Shown here piece after piece: positions 16,203 through 25,858 of a stretch of 48,704 nucleotides of DNA. The position numbers were made by a program, and so were the translations under genes. Every line of letters begins with the position of its first letter. Positions within the stretch are counted from its first letter, which is position 1. The stretch covers positions 1 through 48,704 of the forward strand of contig CALUQG010000015.1 of assembly GCA_944322855.1 (NCBI GenBank), given 5' to 3'. Origin of the DNA: Candidatus Gastranaerophilales bacterium (GTDB lineage: Bacteria; Cyanobacteriota; Vampirovibrionia; Gastranaerophilales; Gastranaerophilaceae). The notes under the pieces are model-generated. The model made no database searches, had not been told where the DNA came from, and saw only the letters and a program-made list of their open reading frames with translations.

Positions 16203-17231
16203 ATGACACATGAATTAAAAGTCTATATGGATAGCGATACAGATAAAAGTAAAATTCTTGATAAAAAAGTGGCTGTAATTGGTTATGGCTCACAAGGATA
16301 CGGACAATCAACATGTTTAAAAGACAGTGGTGTTGATGTTGTAATTGGTGCCAGACTCGGCGGAAACTCTGCCAAAAAAGCAGAAGCAGAAGGCCTCAAA
16401 GTTATGAGTATTGAAGATGCTGTAAAATGGGCTGATTTGATACAGATACTTATTCCTGATGAAGTGCAATCTAAAGTTTATGAAGAACAAATTAAACCGA
16501 ATATGCGTCCCGGACAGTATTTGATGTTTGCACATGGTTTCAATATTCATTTCAAAAAAATTGTGCCTCCTGCAGATGTTAATGTCCTGATGGTTGCACC
16601 AAAAGGCCCCGGTCATACAGTAAGAAGCGAATATCTTGCCGGAAAAGGTGTTCCTTCATTAATTGCCGTATATCAAGACCCATCTGGAGATTCTAAAGAG
16701 GTTGCACTTGCTTACGCTTCTGCAATTGGTGCAGGCCGTGCAGGTATTTATCAAACAAGTTTTAAAGAAGAAACCGAAACTGATTTATTTGGTGAACAAG
16801 CTGTACTTTGCGGCGGACTTTCAGCTTTAATTACTGCCGGTTTTGAAACTCTTGTTGAAGCAGGATATTCTCCTTATATGGCTTATTTTGAATGTCTGCA
16901 TGAGATGAAACTTATTGTTGACCTTGTAAACCAGGGCGGTATCTCTGATATGAGATATTCAATTTCCAATACCGCAGAATGGGGCGATTTGACAATTGGA
17001 CCAAGAATTATTACACCTGCTGTTAAGGATGAAATGAAAAAAGTTCTTAAAGAAATTCAAGACGGCACTTTTGCTAATGAATGGATGGCAGAATACAATT
17101 CAGGCATGAAAAAGTTCAAAGAACTTGAGAAAAAAGGTGAAGAGCATCTTATTGAAAAAGTTGGTCAGGAACTTCGCTCAAAATTTGCCTGGAAAGATGC
17201 TGATAAAATTATTAACAGAGATAAAAATTAG
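16203..17231 (+). CDS. ilvC: Ketol-acid reductoisomerase (NADP+)
   Basis: ATG at 16203 is preferred because AAGGAG lies just before it, giving 342 residues, a class I enzyme. An earlier in-frame ATG at 16176 would place this site inside the gene. The Rossmann motif is [10 protein letters not shown], with cofactor-loop Arg in [14 protein letters not shown], the metal-binding [14 protein letters not shown], and a [12 protein letters not shown] helix mark the KARI core. It converts acetolactate to dihydroxy-isovalerate in branched-chain amino acid synthesis. ilvBN and ilvD are not in the window. Confidence 0.97.
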   Translation: MTHELKVYMDSDTDKSKILDKKVAVIGYGSQGYGQSTCLKDSGVDVVIGARLGGNSAKKAEAEGLKVMSIEDAVKWADLIQILIPDEVQSKVYEEQIKPNMRPGQYLMFAHGFNIHFKKIVPPADVNVLMVAPKGPGHTVRSEYLAGKGVPSLIAVYQDPSGDSKEVALAYASAIGAGRAGIYQTSFKEETETDLFGEQAVLCGGLSALITAGFETLVEAGYSPYMAYFECLHEMKLIVDLVNQGGISDMRYSISNTAEWGDLTIGPRIITPAVKDEMKKVLKEIQDGTFANEWMAEYNSGMKKFKELEKKGEEHLIEKVGQELRSKFAWKDADKIINRDKN

Positions 17232-17252
17232 TTTATAATAAACTTGTTTATC

Positions 17253-17284
17253 AAAAAAGCTGCAGATTTCTGCAGCTTTTTTGT
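17253..17284 (+). terminator. Intrinsic terminator after ilvC
   Basis: A perfect 13-bp stem (17253-17265 with 17270-17282) with an ATTT loop and a T run. Confidence 0.9.
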
Positions 17285-17493
17285 TGCTTTTATTTGATTT
17301 ATTTTCAAAAAACATTAAATATAAGCAGGCAGGTTAAGATAGCTCAAATAGCAATATAATTGGAAATTTGGAATTATGATTACAATAATTGTAAACAATT
17401 TGTAATATTTCAAAGCCAAATACTAAAGTTAGAATTAAATCTTGCCGATAAGTAAAACAGATATGCAAATGAACTAAAGGAGTATAAAAAGCT

Positions 17494-18579
17494 ATGGGAA
17501 TGGCAGCTTCACAGGCCAGATATTTAAGTTTAACGGCAAGAAAAACAAACACTGAATATGAAGGTCAGCAGGTAAACCAACAGAGAACTGCTCTTGCTAA
17601 TCAAAGCGCCGGTTTATTCAACCAGATGCTTGCGTTAGAAGTTCCAACTCCTCCTATGGCTACTGATTACTCAAAAACTGAGTATACTTTTGTAGATACT
17701 TCAAGTTCAGAAAATATTAGTCTTGACAGTATTTATATGAATCCTAAAGCTCCAGGAGATACTCAGGATACTTATACAGTTTCAGGTTACAGAAAAGAAG
17801 CATCTGTTATTTCTAATATCAATAATATCATCCCCGGTGGTGAAGGAAATAACAGCTATCATATAAGCTTGAAAGATGATAACAAATCATATCAAATCAG
17901 TGTAAACGGCGGTACAAATATGACAATAAGCGGTCCAAACCAGTATGATGGATTGACTCAATATTTTGCAGATGCCGAAAAAGCAGGCGGCAACACTGAT
18001 GAAAGCACTTATCCTCAGCTTGGTGATTACTATTTCAAATATACTAATCCTCAGACTCAGGTTGAGTATTATATTCCTGCTGAAAAAGATATGACAGTCG
18101 AAGAACTTATCACAAAAGGCAACGAAGAAGGCTTTTTAAAAACATATTCAGCTCAAAGCTATACAAAAGAAGAGTTCTTCCATATTGATGATGCAATTTT
18201 AACAAAAGCAACTGATGGAACAGGAAGATATGACTATATTTCTTTCTATCCTGATGATCAATATGTAAACGGTGATCCTTCAACAGGTCAATTGATAGAA
18301 GGAGCAAAAAGAATTACCTGCAAATTGACACAGCAGACTGTTCAAGATGATGACGCTTACAATGCAGCAATGGAAACATATACTGCTAAGAAAGCACTTT
18401 ATGACAAAACTGTTGCAGAAATTGATGCTCAAACAACAATGATACAACAACAGGATAAAACATTAGAATTGCATCTTGACCAGCTTGATACAGAACAGCA
18501 GGCAATTCAAACAGAATTAGACGCAGTTAAGAAGGTAATTGATAAGAACATAGAAGAAACATTTAAAACATTTGCATAA
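17494..18579 (+). CDS. MGMAASQAR-family protein, paralogue A
   Basis: A 361-residue protein in three parts. The first 50 residues (MGMAASQARYLSLTARKT..., VNQQRTALANQSAGLF) are nearly the same as in the gene at 18826. The middle, about 55-275, is Ser/Thr/Asp/Tyr-rich and likely beta. The last 75 residues are helical and heptad-like (TLELHLDQLDTEQQAIQTEL, VKKVIDKN), ending in FKTFA. Conserved helical ends with a variable middle recall axial filament proteins, but homology is not shown. No signal peptide is present. AAAGGAG precedes the ATG. I recall the family only as hypothetical proteins of Gastranaerophilales. Confidence 0.85.
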   Translation: MGMAASQARYLSLTARKTNTEYEGQQVNQQRTALANQSAGLFNQMLALEVPTPPMATDYSKTEYTFVDTSSSENISLDSIYMNPKAPGDTQDTYTVSGYRKEASVISNINNIIPGGEGNNSYHISLKDDNKSYQISVNGGTNMTISGPNQYDGLTQYFADAEKAGGNTDESTYPQLGDYYFKYTNPQTQVEYYIPAEKDMTVEELITKGNEEGFLKTYSAQSYTKEEFFHIDDAILTKATDGTGRYDYISFYPDDQYVNGDPSTGQLIEGAKRITCKLTQQTVQDDDAYNAAMETYTAKKALYDKTVAEIDAQTTMIQQQDKTLELHLDQLDTEQQAIQTELDAVKKVIDKNIEETFKTFA

Positions 18580-18592
18580 TACTCCAATTTAT

Positions 18593-18656
18593 GGCCGGCT
18601 TTTTAACTTTTAAAAAGCATATCTAAATTACAAAATAAAAAGCCGGTCTTTATTTT
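18593..18656 (+). terminator. Intrinsic terminator after paralogue A
   Basis: Arms 18593-18605 and 18636-18648 pair over 13 bp (one G-T) with a 30-nt loop, followed by a T-rich tract. It separates paralogue A from paralogue B. Confidence 0.75.
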
Positions 18657-18716
18657 AAAAGAGTATACATTAAATGTATGATTTTTAGCGAAGCAGGCTT
18701 TAAAATGTGAGCTAAA

Positions 18717-18736
18717 AGACCTTATAATAAAGGTAA
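18717..18736 (+). promoter_or_regulatory. Possible promoter of paralogue B with overlapping inverted repeat
   Basis: TATAAT (18723-18728) lies inside ACCTT-ATAATA-AAGGT, a small inverted repeat around the -10. TTTTAGC/GCTAAAA arms (18683-18689 with 18711-18717) lie just upstream. No clear -35 is seen. The leader to the start codon would be about 90 nt. Confidence 0.35.
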
Positions 18737-18825
18737 TAAAACTTAATATAAAATAAGAAAATTGTGACAAATCAGAAAAAATAATTAAATTTAAAAGGTT
18801 AGTAAGTTAAGAATGGAGACAGCAT

Positions 18826-19803
18826 ATGGGTATGGCAGCTTCACAGGCCAGATATTTAGGTATTACGGCCAGAAAAATAAATGTTGAATTTGAAGGACAA
18901 CAGGTTAACCAACAGAGAACAGCTCTTGCAAATGAAAGCGCAGGTCTGTTTAGAAGGTTGTTAAGTCTTGAGGTTCCTACAGCTCCTTCTCAATCTGATT
19001 TTTATACAGATGAATATACTTTCGATGATCCGACAAGTGCTGATGGAAAAGCTACTGTTTCTGGTATTACTGAAAATCAGGGGTCTGATCCGAGAACTTA
19101 TACAGTTCAGATTACAAATAAAGAAACAGTTCAACAATACGGTTCTACAAAAAATCAAAATGTATCTGTTGTTCCGTCAGGGACTGAATCAGGTAAATAT
19201 GAAATTTATCTTGAAAATGGCAATCATTATGAACTGTCTTCTCCTATAAATAATATATCAGAAGATATGGCAAAGCAGTTTAATGAAATTGGCGGTGTCT
19301 CTTATAATGATCCTTCTGATACGTATTACAGATTTTCAATCGGTGATGTAACTTATTACATAAATTCTACTGAATCCGGTTTTAATACTACATTGGAAAC
19401 CCAGCAAAATGTTGACTTTTTCAGTGTATCGAATGTACAGCAGGATGTAATAAAAACTGTTGAAAATGCCACTTTAGGTACATCTTCAAATGGTTTATAC
19501 AACCAGATTAGCTGGACTGATGAAAACGGATACTCTTATTCATATAGCATGGTTCAATCTCAAACATATGATGAACAGGGCTACAATGATGCAATGAATG
19601 AGTATAACTACAATAAAGAACTTTATCAAAAAGAAATTGAAGACATAAATGCAAAAACAGAACAGCTTCAAGAAACAGACAGAACACTTGAATTAAGACT
19701 AAAACAGCTTGATACGGAGCAAGAAGCTTTGCAAACTGAACTTGATTCTGTCAAAAAAGTCATAGATAAAAACGTTGAAGCTGTATTTAAAACATTTCAA
19801 TAA
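18826..19803 (+). CDS. MGMAASQAR-family protein, paralogue B
   Basis: A 325-residue paralogue of the 17494 gene. The N-terminal 50 residues and the C-terminal helical 75 residues (TLELRLKQLDTEQEALQTEL, VKKVIDKN, FKTFQ) are closely similar, while the middle differs in sequence and length and is again Ser/Thr/Tyr-rich. Similarity extends to the DNA of the first about 120 bases, which suggests recent duplication or gene conversion. TGGAGA lies before the ATG. The next gene starts 29 bp downstream, so it probably heads an operon running to 21620. Confidence 0.85.
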   Translation: MGMAASQARYLGITARKINVEFEGQQVNQQRTALANESAGLFRRLLSLEVPTAPSQSDFYTDEYTFDDPTSADGKATVSGITENQGSDPRTYTVQITNKETVQQYGSTKNQNVSVVPSGTESGKYEIYLENGNHYELSSPINNISEDMAKQFNEIGGVSYNDPSDTYYRFSIGDVTYYINSTESGFNTTLETQQNVDFFSVSNVQQDVIKTVENATLGTSSNGLYNQISWTDENGYSYSYSMVQSQTYDEQGYNDAMNEYNYNKELYQKEIEDINAKTEQLQETDRTLELRLKQLDTEQEALQTELDSVKKVIDKNVEAVFKTFQ

Positions 19804-19831
19804 TTAGTAAGTAATAAAATGCGAGGAACCA

Positions 19832-20659
19832 ATGTCATATAAGAATGATGGATATTTAGTTATAGCAAACAAATTCAGTAAAGCCAGTTCTGATGCAAAA
19901 GCACAGCTTTTTGAAACCTATGACCGATTAAGAGACATAACAGTCAGCGGCTCATCGCTTGACGGCGCAGGTTTTGGTACTGCAGGAAGCTTTTTGTGGC
20001 AGATTGCAAGATTAATCTCTCCGAGTGCTTTTATGCCCGTACTTGGCGGTAACACAACAATGAATATCCCGGGGACTTCTTACTGGTCACCGATAAGTGG
20101 GGGAAACTCAATTCTTGACAGCGGTTCTGCTGCATTTGGTATTACCGGTCTTGGTAATTACCCAGGATTTCCAAGCGGTGCTGCACCTGTTGCATGGGGA
20201 TTTGGTATGGATACAAGCTATGGAGACGGAACTATAACTGGTGGTGCTTCGAGTTTGTATAGTGCGACAAACATTGGAGGTTCTGTTGGTCTCAATGCGG
20301 CTGCATATGGTGCCGGTGTTGCAACAGGCTTTGGTGTACCCGGTACAAGCTGGTTGCTTCCTGCTGCCGGTGTAGTTTCGGGTTTTGCAGGTGTTGTACA
20401 GGCTATGGCTCCGTATATGGGTGGTTTTGGTCTTGGTGCTACTGTTTTGGGTAACTTACTACAGGGTACAACTTCAGCAGGATTGGCAGCTTATCAAAAT
20501 ATTTCTGGTAACATACTTTCAAATGCAGATACAGTTCTTTCTAACAAAGTCAGAAACATTGAAACTGTAGTAAAAATGCTCGATACTCAAGGAGATATTG
20601 TTAAAAAGATGCTTAAAGATGATATCGAAAGCAACAGTAAACAGGTTCAAAATATGTAG
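19832..20659 (+). CDS. Glycine-rich protein of unknown function
   Basis: A 275-residue protein with a helical start (SKASSDAKAQLFETYDRLRDI), a long Gly/Ala/Ser/aromatic-rich middle (about 45-225) with hydrophobic stretches such as GVVSGFAGVVQAMAPYMGGFG, and a charged helical tail (VRNIETVVKMLD, VKKMLKDDIESN). No signal peptide is seen. The composition suggests a structural or membrane-associated protein. The GCGAGG site before the ATG is adequate. It lies 29 bp after paralogue B, so it is likely co-expressed. I do not recognise the family. Confidence 0.75.
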   Translation: MSYKNDGYLVIANKFSKASSDAKAQLFETYDRLRDITVSGSSLDGAGFGTAGSFLWQIARLISPSAFMPVLGGNTTMNIPGTSYWSPISGGNSILDSGSAAFGITGLGNYPGFPSGAAPVAWGFGMDTSYGDGTITGGASSLYSATNIGGSVGLNAAAYGAGVATGFGVPGTSWLLPAAGVVSGFAGVVQAMAPYMGGFGLGATVLGNLLQGTTSAGLAAYQNISGNILSNADTVLSNKVRNIETVVKMLDTQGDIVKKMLKDDIESNSKQVQNM

Positions 20660-20679
20660 TTTACTTTTTTAGGAGAATA

Positions 20680-20904
20680 ATGAGTAATATAACTTATTTA
20701 AGAAAATTTAATACAACTTTTGTTGATAAAATCTTTTTATTTTCTCTCATTAAGAAAATTGTAACTTTTTATTACGACACATTCATTTTTCACCAAAATA
20801 TATTTAAGAAATACGAAAATATGTCGATTAATAATTTAGAACACAAAAATTGTCTGGCCTTTTTAAAGGCGGCAAAAGACTCTAGTATAAATTATATATA
20901 TTAA
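20680..20904 (+). CDS. Small hypothetical protein
   Basis: A 74-residue basic, aromatic-rich protein (many Phe, Tyr, Lys, Asn). A clear TTAGGAG site lies just before the ATG and only 20 bp separate it from the preceding gene, which supports translation. The first 30 residues may form an amphipathic helix. No recognisable domain. Confidence 0.5.
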   Translation: MSNITYLRKFNTTFVDKIFLFSLIKKIVTFYYDTFIFHQNIFKKYENMSINNLEHKNCLAFLKAAKDSSINYIY

Positions 20905-20997
20905 GAAATATTAATATTCTTTAGATATAAAGCAATAAAGTCAGGTGTTCTGTTTTTATAGTTATGTAGGTCCTGGTAAGTGGACAAGGAGTCAACA

Positions 20998-21270
20998 TTG
21001 TTTTTCGATGTATTACAAACTAATTTACAAAAAATGCTGAACTTCTTCGGATACTTGCGTTCGTACTTAATAAGGCATAATCCGTTCCAGATATTTCTGA
21101 ATCAAATTATGACTATGGTAAAAGACTATTTGACTATGAACAGAAAGCTGAAAATGGCAAAATACAGAGTCAATTATCAGATGTACAAATTGAATCAGAT
21201 GGAACAGTTGATTGCCGAAAATAATGAGCACGTTTTTCTTAGAGGAAACAGGCTCAACCTTCAAAGATAA
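20998..21270 (+). CDS. Small helical protein with TTG start
   Basis: AAGGAG at 20986-20991 stands 6 nt before TTG at 20998, giving a 90-residue product. An in-frame GTG at 20980 lies before the binding site and is less likely. The sequence is basic and predicted all-helical, with YLIRHNPFQIFLNQIMTMVKDYL in front of a coiled-coil-like tail rich in Lys, Tyr, Asn and Gln. It lies between the glycine-rich protein and the third MGMA(A/T)SQ protein. Function unknown. Confidence 0.6.
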   Translation: MFFDVLQTNLQKMLNFFGYLRSYLIRHNPFQIFLNQIMTMVKDYLTMNRKLKMAKYRVNYQMYKLNQMEQLIAENNEHVFLRGNRLNLQR

Positions 21271-21296
21271 AAACTAGAATAGGGTAGGTGTCCATT

Positions 21297-21620
21297 ATGG
21301 GAATGGCAACGTCACAACTGAGACTTATGTATTTGCATGCTTACAGGCTTGACCTTGAGTATAAAATACAACTGATTACAGAAGCGAAAATGAATCTATC
21401 AAAGACTTGTACTGATTTGTTAAATGTTGGTACTGATTTAGATTCTGATGACCCTATGGTAAAAATGCTTGAGGCACGTAAAGAGCGTTTAAATATTATG
21501 GAGAAAAAACTGGATATGCAAATGCAGCAGTATCAGAAAAAGCTTGAAATGATAAACGCTGAATACGACTCTTGTGAAAAAATGCTTTCTGACAACATCA
21601 GCAGATCATTTAAGTATTAA
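21297..21620 (+). CDS. Short MGMATSQ-family protein
   Basis: ATG at 21297 (TAGGTG 6 nt upstream) gives 107 residues. An in-frame GTG at 21288 overlaps the site. The start MGMATSQLRLMYLHAYRLD matches the pattern of the two larger paralogues (small Met-rich start, SQ-x-R, then a helix with conserved Glu-Tyr), and the rest is one long coiled coil (KERLNIMEKKLDMQMQQYQ) ending in FKY, similar to their FKTF. It lacks the variable middle, so it may be a minimal member or partner. Its stop lies 2 bp from the convergent protease gene. Confidence 0.75.
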   Translation: MGMATSQLRLMYLHAYRLDLEYKIQLITEAKMNLSKTCTDLLNVGTDLDSDDPMVKMLEARKERLNIMEKKLDMQMQQYQKKLEMINAEYDSCEKMLSDNISRSFKY

Positions 21621-21622
21621 AT

Positions 21623-22333
21623 CTAGTTAGTTTCTGATTTTAAGTCTTTTGAGTTAGACATAGACAGTTTTATAAAGTTTTTTGCTTCATTTATCGGCAC
21701 AGCGAATCCTATGCCGATATTTGATATATTGTTATCAGGATTATAAATTGACTGGCTTATTCCTATAACTTCTCCATGAATATTAATAATAGGTCCTCCT
21801 GAATTACCGGGATTTATTGCTGCATCAGTTTGAATTTTATTTTTGCTGTAGTCTATTCTTGAAACTATACCGGTTGTCAGTGTTCCGTTAAAACCAAAGG
21901 GATTACCTATAGCAAGAACTTTTTGACCGACTTTTACTTTTTCAGAATCACCGAGTTCAATTGTAGGCAATACTTTTTTCGCATTTATTTTAATCAATGC
22001 CAGATCATTATCTTTGCCCATAACAGAAACTGTTTTACCTTTAAATACTTCGCCTGTTGATATTGTCACCTGAACGGAATTTGAATCGGAAACAACATGT
22101 GAACTTGTTAGTATTATGCCTGATGGATCTATAATACATCCGGTTCCGCTCGATAGTCCGTCTTTTGTGTCTGCTTCAATGAGTACAATTGACGGTGTCA
22201 TTTTTTCATAAATCTTTGTTATAGTTGTGTCTTCGTCATATGATGAATTATTCAATATACCGCAATTTGCCTGCGGTGCAGAAAAAAACATTACAATAGA
22301 CAAAGTGGCTACCGATATTAAATGTTTTTGCAT
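21623..22333 (-). CDS. HtrA/DegP-like trypsin-type serine protease without PDZ
   Basis: ATG at 22333 has GAGGAG upstream, giving 236 residues. A signal peptide covers about residues 1-23. The triad is visible: H79 in SSHVV, D110 in DNDLALI, S178 in GNSGGP. The fold follows DegP/DegS proteases, which degrade or sense misfolded periplasmic protein. The protein stops soon after the protease domain (PINEAKNFI), so the PDZ domains of classical HtrA are absent. It could be a truncated or specialised member. Confidence 0.88.
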   Translation of the reverse strand: MQKHLISVATLSIVMFFSAPQANCGILNNSSYDEDTTITKIYEKMTPSIVLIEADTKDGLSSGTGCIIDPSGIILTSSHVVSDSNSVQVTISTGEVFKGKTVSVMGKDNDLALIKINAKKVLPTIELGDSEKVKVGQKVLAIGNPFGFNGTLTTGIVSRIDYSKNKIQTDAAINPGNSGGPIINIHGEVIGISQSIYNPDNNISNIGIGFAVPINEAKNFIKLSMSNSKDLKSETN

Positions 22334-22575
22334 AAATACTCTCCTCAAATTTGTTCTTCGCTTTTAGTATGCATTTGTATTTGATATTGAGTAATGCTAT
22401 ACCGGTGAATGTTTATTACAATTCAATTTATATTAATAATCAGTATTCTTTTTTAATTTTACATTACAAAAAATAATATAAAAGCTGTTTTGATTTTACT
22501 TTAAAACCTCTCTGTTATATCATCATAGTAGGGTAATTTAAAAATAACATTAATAACAAAGAAACAGGTGTGAAT

Positions 22576-24363
22576 ATGGAAAGTTCAAAATTAAGAAATA
22601 TAGCTATAATAGCTCACGTTGACCATGGTAAAACAACTCTGGTTGACTGTATGTTAAAACAGTGTGGTGTCTTTCGCCAAAATGAAGTTGTACAGGAAAG
22701 AGTACTCGACAGTAATGATTTAGAAAGAGAAAGGGGCATAACTATTCTTGCCAAGAATGTTTCTGTGCATTATAAAGGCTATAAAATAAATATTGTAGAC
22801 ACTCCGGGCCACGCTGATTTTGGCGGTGAGGTTGAGCGTGTACTTGGTATGGTTGATGGCGCACTTTTAATTGTTGATGCTGCAGAAGGTCCTATGCCTC
22901 AAACACGTTTTGTTTTGCAAAAAGCACTTGAACTTGGTATTCGAGTTATTGTTGTTATAAATAAGATTGACAAGCCTGCGGCTGATCCGGATGAAACACT
23001 TAACAAAGTCTTTGATTTGTTTACAGAACTCACAGATGATGAATATTTAATTGATTTCCCTGTAATTTATGCAAGCAGCTTGCATGGTTTTGCTAAAAAA
23101 GAACTCACGGATGTTTCGAAAGATATTATCCCGTTGCTTGATTGTATAATCGAAAATGTCAAACCTCCTATTGCAGATGCATCACAGGACTTGCAGTTTC
23201 ATGTGACTACACTTGATTACAATGAATATGTCGGAAGAATTGCGATAGGGCGAATTGTTAACGGTTCTATGAAATCTCAAGAGCAAGTCAGCCATATTCA
23301 CACTGATGGAACCATAACAAAAGGTAAAATCATTAAACTTTTCGGTTTTGAAGATTTAGGACGTGTTGAAATAAAAGAAGCGCATGCCGGTGATATCGTC
23401 GGAATAGCCGGTTTTCCTGATATTCAAATCGGAGAAACAATAGCAAGCCTTGAAAATCCAAAAGCTTTGCCGTTGATTAAAATCGATGAACCTACTTTGC
23501 AAATGAATTTTTCGGTAAATAACAGTCCGTTTGCCGGGCAGGAAGGAAAGTTTGTTACATCAAGACAATTGAGAAAAAGGTTGTATCAAGAATTGGAAAA
23601 AAATGTTTCTTTGCGTGTTGAAGATACTGATTCTACTGATGTTTTTAAAGTTTCCGGCAGAGGCGAACTCCATTTGAGTATTTTGATTGAGACAATGAGA
23701 AGAGAAGGCTATGAATTTCAGGTGTCTAAACCGGAAGTTATTTACAAAACAATTAATGATGAGTTGTTTGAACCTTTTGAAGATCTTTTGATAGATGTTC
23801 CCGAAGAAGCAGCCGGCAGCTGTATTGAAAAACTTGCAGGCAGAAAAGGCGAAATGCTTGAGATGCAGACTGTAGGAACACGAACAAAAATGAGATTTAT
23901 TATTCCTGCAAGAGGACTTATTGGTTTCAGAGGCGAGTTTATTCGTATGACAAGAGGCGAAGGTATAATGAATCATACATTTGCTGAATATAAACCTTAT
24001 GCCGGAGATATTAGCAGACAGAGAATGGGTTCATTGATTGCGCATGAAGACGGTGAAGCCGTGCCGTATGCTCTTGCTCAGTTTGAGGATAGAGGTGTTT
24101 TCTTTATTGTTCCGAAAACTAAAGTTTACAGAGGCATGATAGTCGGTGAATGCAATCGTTCACAAGATATACCGGTCAATGTTTGTAAAACAAAAAAACT
24201 GACCAATATGAGAACAGCTACTGCTGATGTTATGGTTACTCTGCAGGCAGCAAGATTGCTTACGCTGGAAGAGTGTCTTGAATATATAGCTGATGATGAG
24301 CTTGTTGAAGTCACTCCTAAAAATATCAGAATGAGAAAATATGATCTTGTAAAATTGAGGTAA
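22576..24363 (+). CDS. typA: Ribosome-associated GTPase TypA/BipA
   Basis: ATG at 22576 gives 595 residues, the normal length. Motifs are [10 protein letters not shown] (P-loop), ERERGITI (switch I), [24 protein letters not shown] and a C-terminal domain with [10 protein letters not shown] and an Arg/Lys-rich end. TypA binds ribosomes and aids 50S assembly and stress adaptation. An in-frame GTG at 22570 is an alternative. The ribosome binding site is modest. Confidence 0.97.
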   Translation: MESSKLRNIAIIAHVDHGKTTLVDCMLKQCGVFRQNEVVQERVLDSNDLERERGITILAKNVSVHYKGYKINIVDTPGHADFGGEVERVLGMVDGALLIVDAAEGPMPQTRFVLQKALELGIRVIVVINKIDKPAADPDETLNKVFDLFTELTDDEYLIDFPVIYASSLHGFAKKELTDVSKDIIPLLDCIIENVKPPIADASQDLQFHVTTLDYNEYVGRIAIGRIVNGSMKSQEQVSHIHTDGTITKGKIIKLFGFEDLGRVEIKEAHAGDIVGIAGFPDIQIGETIASLENPKALPLIKIDEPTLQMNFSVNNSPFAGQEGKFVTSRQLRKRLYQELEKNVSLRVEDTDSTDVFKVSGRGELHLSILIETMRREGYEFQVSKPEVIYKTINDELFEPFEDLLIDVPEEAAGSCIEKLAGRKGEMLEMQTVGTRTKMRFIIPARGLIGFRGEFIRMTRGEGIMNHTFAEYKPYAGDISRQRMGSLIAHEDGEAVPYALAQFEDRGVFFIVPKTKVYRGMIVGECNRSQDIPVNVCKTKKLTNMRTATADVMVTLQAARLLTLEECLEYIADDELVEVTPKNIRMRKYDLVKLR

Positions 24364-24418
24364 TTTTACAGACTATACTGCTGTTTTAAAATATATTATA
24401 ATTCCAGTGGAGAATGGT

Positions 24419-25831
24419 ATGCTTACACAGAATAAACAGGAATATAAAGAATATAGCAAAAATTTTCTTGATTATCTGGGTGGAATTGTCGGTAAAGACA
24501 ATGTAATTTCAGATTTGGAAGGGGTCTATGCTTATTCTTTTGACTGTGCACATATCCCTTTTTCAAAAAAATACCCGAGAGTAGTTGTATTTCCTGAAAA
24601 TACCATGCAGGTAAGCGAAATATTAAAATATGCTAATAAAAAAAGAGTTCCCGTGATACCAAGAGGTGCTGGAACAAACCATGCAGGTGGCTGTAATCCT
24701 GTAAGAGGCGGTATTATCATTCATTTTTCCAGAATGAATAAAATTTTTGAAATCAATAATCAAAATTTAACCTGTAAAGTCCAACCAGGTGTTGTTGTTG
24801 CAGATTTACAAAAGGCCGTGCAAGCTTCAGGTCTGTTTTTTCCGCCGGACCCGTCAAATTTGGCAGTTTCTACTGTTGGAGGAGGAATTGCATTAAGTTC
24901 TGGCGGCCCCAGAGCTTTTAAGTACGGTACATTTAAAGATTATGTACTTGACCTTGAGGTTGTTATGGCTGATGGTACTGTTATAAGAACCGGTGCCCAA
25001 ACTGCGAAAAATGTCACCGGATATAATCTTACACAACTCATAGTCGGCTCTGAGGGAACTCTCGGAATTGTAACCGAGGCAACATTAAAGCTTATACCTT
25101 CTGCTGAATATACTAACGTAATGCTGGCTTATTTTGACAGTATTGAAAAAGCTGTAGATGCAGTGAGTGCAATTATTAATAACCACCTAGTTCCTTCGGT
25201 GATTGACTTACTTGATAAAAAAACTTTGCAGACAATTGAAGATTTCTATCCTACCGGTTTGCAAACGGATAAAGAAGCAGTACTTTTGATAGAAACTGAT
25301 GGTGATAAGACTTCTGTTGAGCATCAACAGCAAAAAATTATTCAATTGTGTAAAGAATATGGCTCATCTTTTATTGATTGTGCAAAAGACGAACAGCACA
25401 GAGTAAAAATTTGGACAGCCAGACGGTCTGCATTCGGTGCTTGTGCGAGATTGGCACCGAACGTTATAACAGAAGATGTTGTTGTGCCCCGTTCAAAAAT
25501 AGCTGAGCTTTCTGACGGAATTATTCAAATCAGCCGTAAGTATAATCTAATTACAATGGTTATGGGGCATATTGGAGATGGGAATATTCATCCTAATTTT
25601 GCATTAGACTTGAGGGATAATTCTCAACGAGAAAATTTTGAAAAGGCAAAGGCTGAATTATTCAGGTTAGCTGTAAACCTTGGAGGAACACTTTCAGGCG
25701 AACATGGGATTGGCTGCCAGAAAGCAAATTATCTTCCTATTGCTCTTGACAAAACTACTCTTAACCTTATGATTCAAATAAAAAAAGTTTTTGATCCGAA
25801 TTATATACTCAATCCTGAAAAAATGTTATAG
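24419..25831 (+). CDS. FAD-linked oxidase, GlcD-like
   Basis: ATG at 24419 (GGAG 6 nt upstream) gives 470 residues. The FAD-binding type 4 domain covers about 40-215 (VIPRGAGTNHAGGCNP, PPDPSN, TVGGGIALSSGGPRAFKYGT, GSEGTLGI). The FAD oxidase C domain follows, with MGHIGDGNIHPNF and SGEHGIGCQK. The closest family is GlcD (glycolate oxidase subunit), but D-lactate dehydrogenases and 2-hydroxyacid oxidases are alike. No glcE or glcF partner is adjacent. A TATAAT at 24397-24402 would give a very short leader. Confidence 0.85.
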   Translation: MLTQNKQEYKEYSKNFLDYLGGIVGKDNVISDLEGVYAYSFDCAHIPFSKKYPRVVVFPENTMQVSEILKYANKKRVPVIPRGAGTNHAGGCNPVRGGIIIHFSRMNKIFEINNQNLTCKVQPGVVVADLQKAVQASGLFFPPDPSNLAVSTVGGGIALSSGGPRAFKYGTFKDYVLDLEVVMADGTVIRTGAQTAKNVTGYNLTQLIVGSEGTLGIVTEATLKLIPSAEYTNVMLAYFDSIEKAVDAVSAIINNHLVPSVIDLLDKKTLQTIEDFYPTGLQTDKEAVLLIETDGDKTSVEHQQQKIIQLCKEYGSSFIDCAKDEQHRVKIWTARRSAFGACARLAPNVITEDVVVPRSKIAELSDGIIQISRKYNLITMVMGHIGDGNIHPNFALDLRDNSQRENFEKAKAELFRLAVNLGGTLSGEHGIGCQKANYLPIALDKTTLNLMIQIKKVFDPNYILNPEKML

Positions 25832-25858
25832 TTATAGTGGAGTATAGAGGAGATTTCT

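Noticed and set aside
17494-21620. Flagellin or hook genes
   Set aside because: The layout is similar, but the typical flagellin N-terminal segment is missing and no flagellar export genes are seen. Kept as architecture only.
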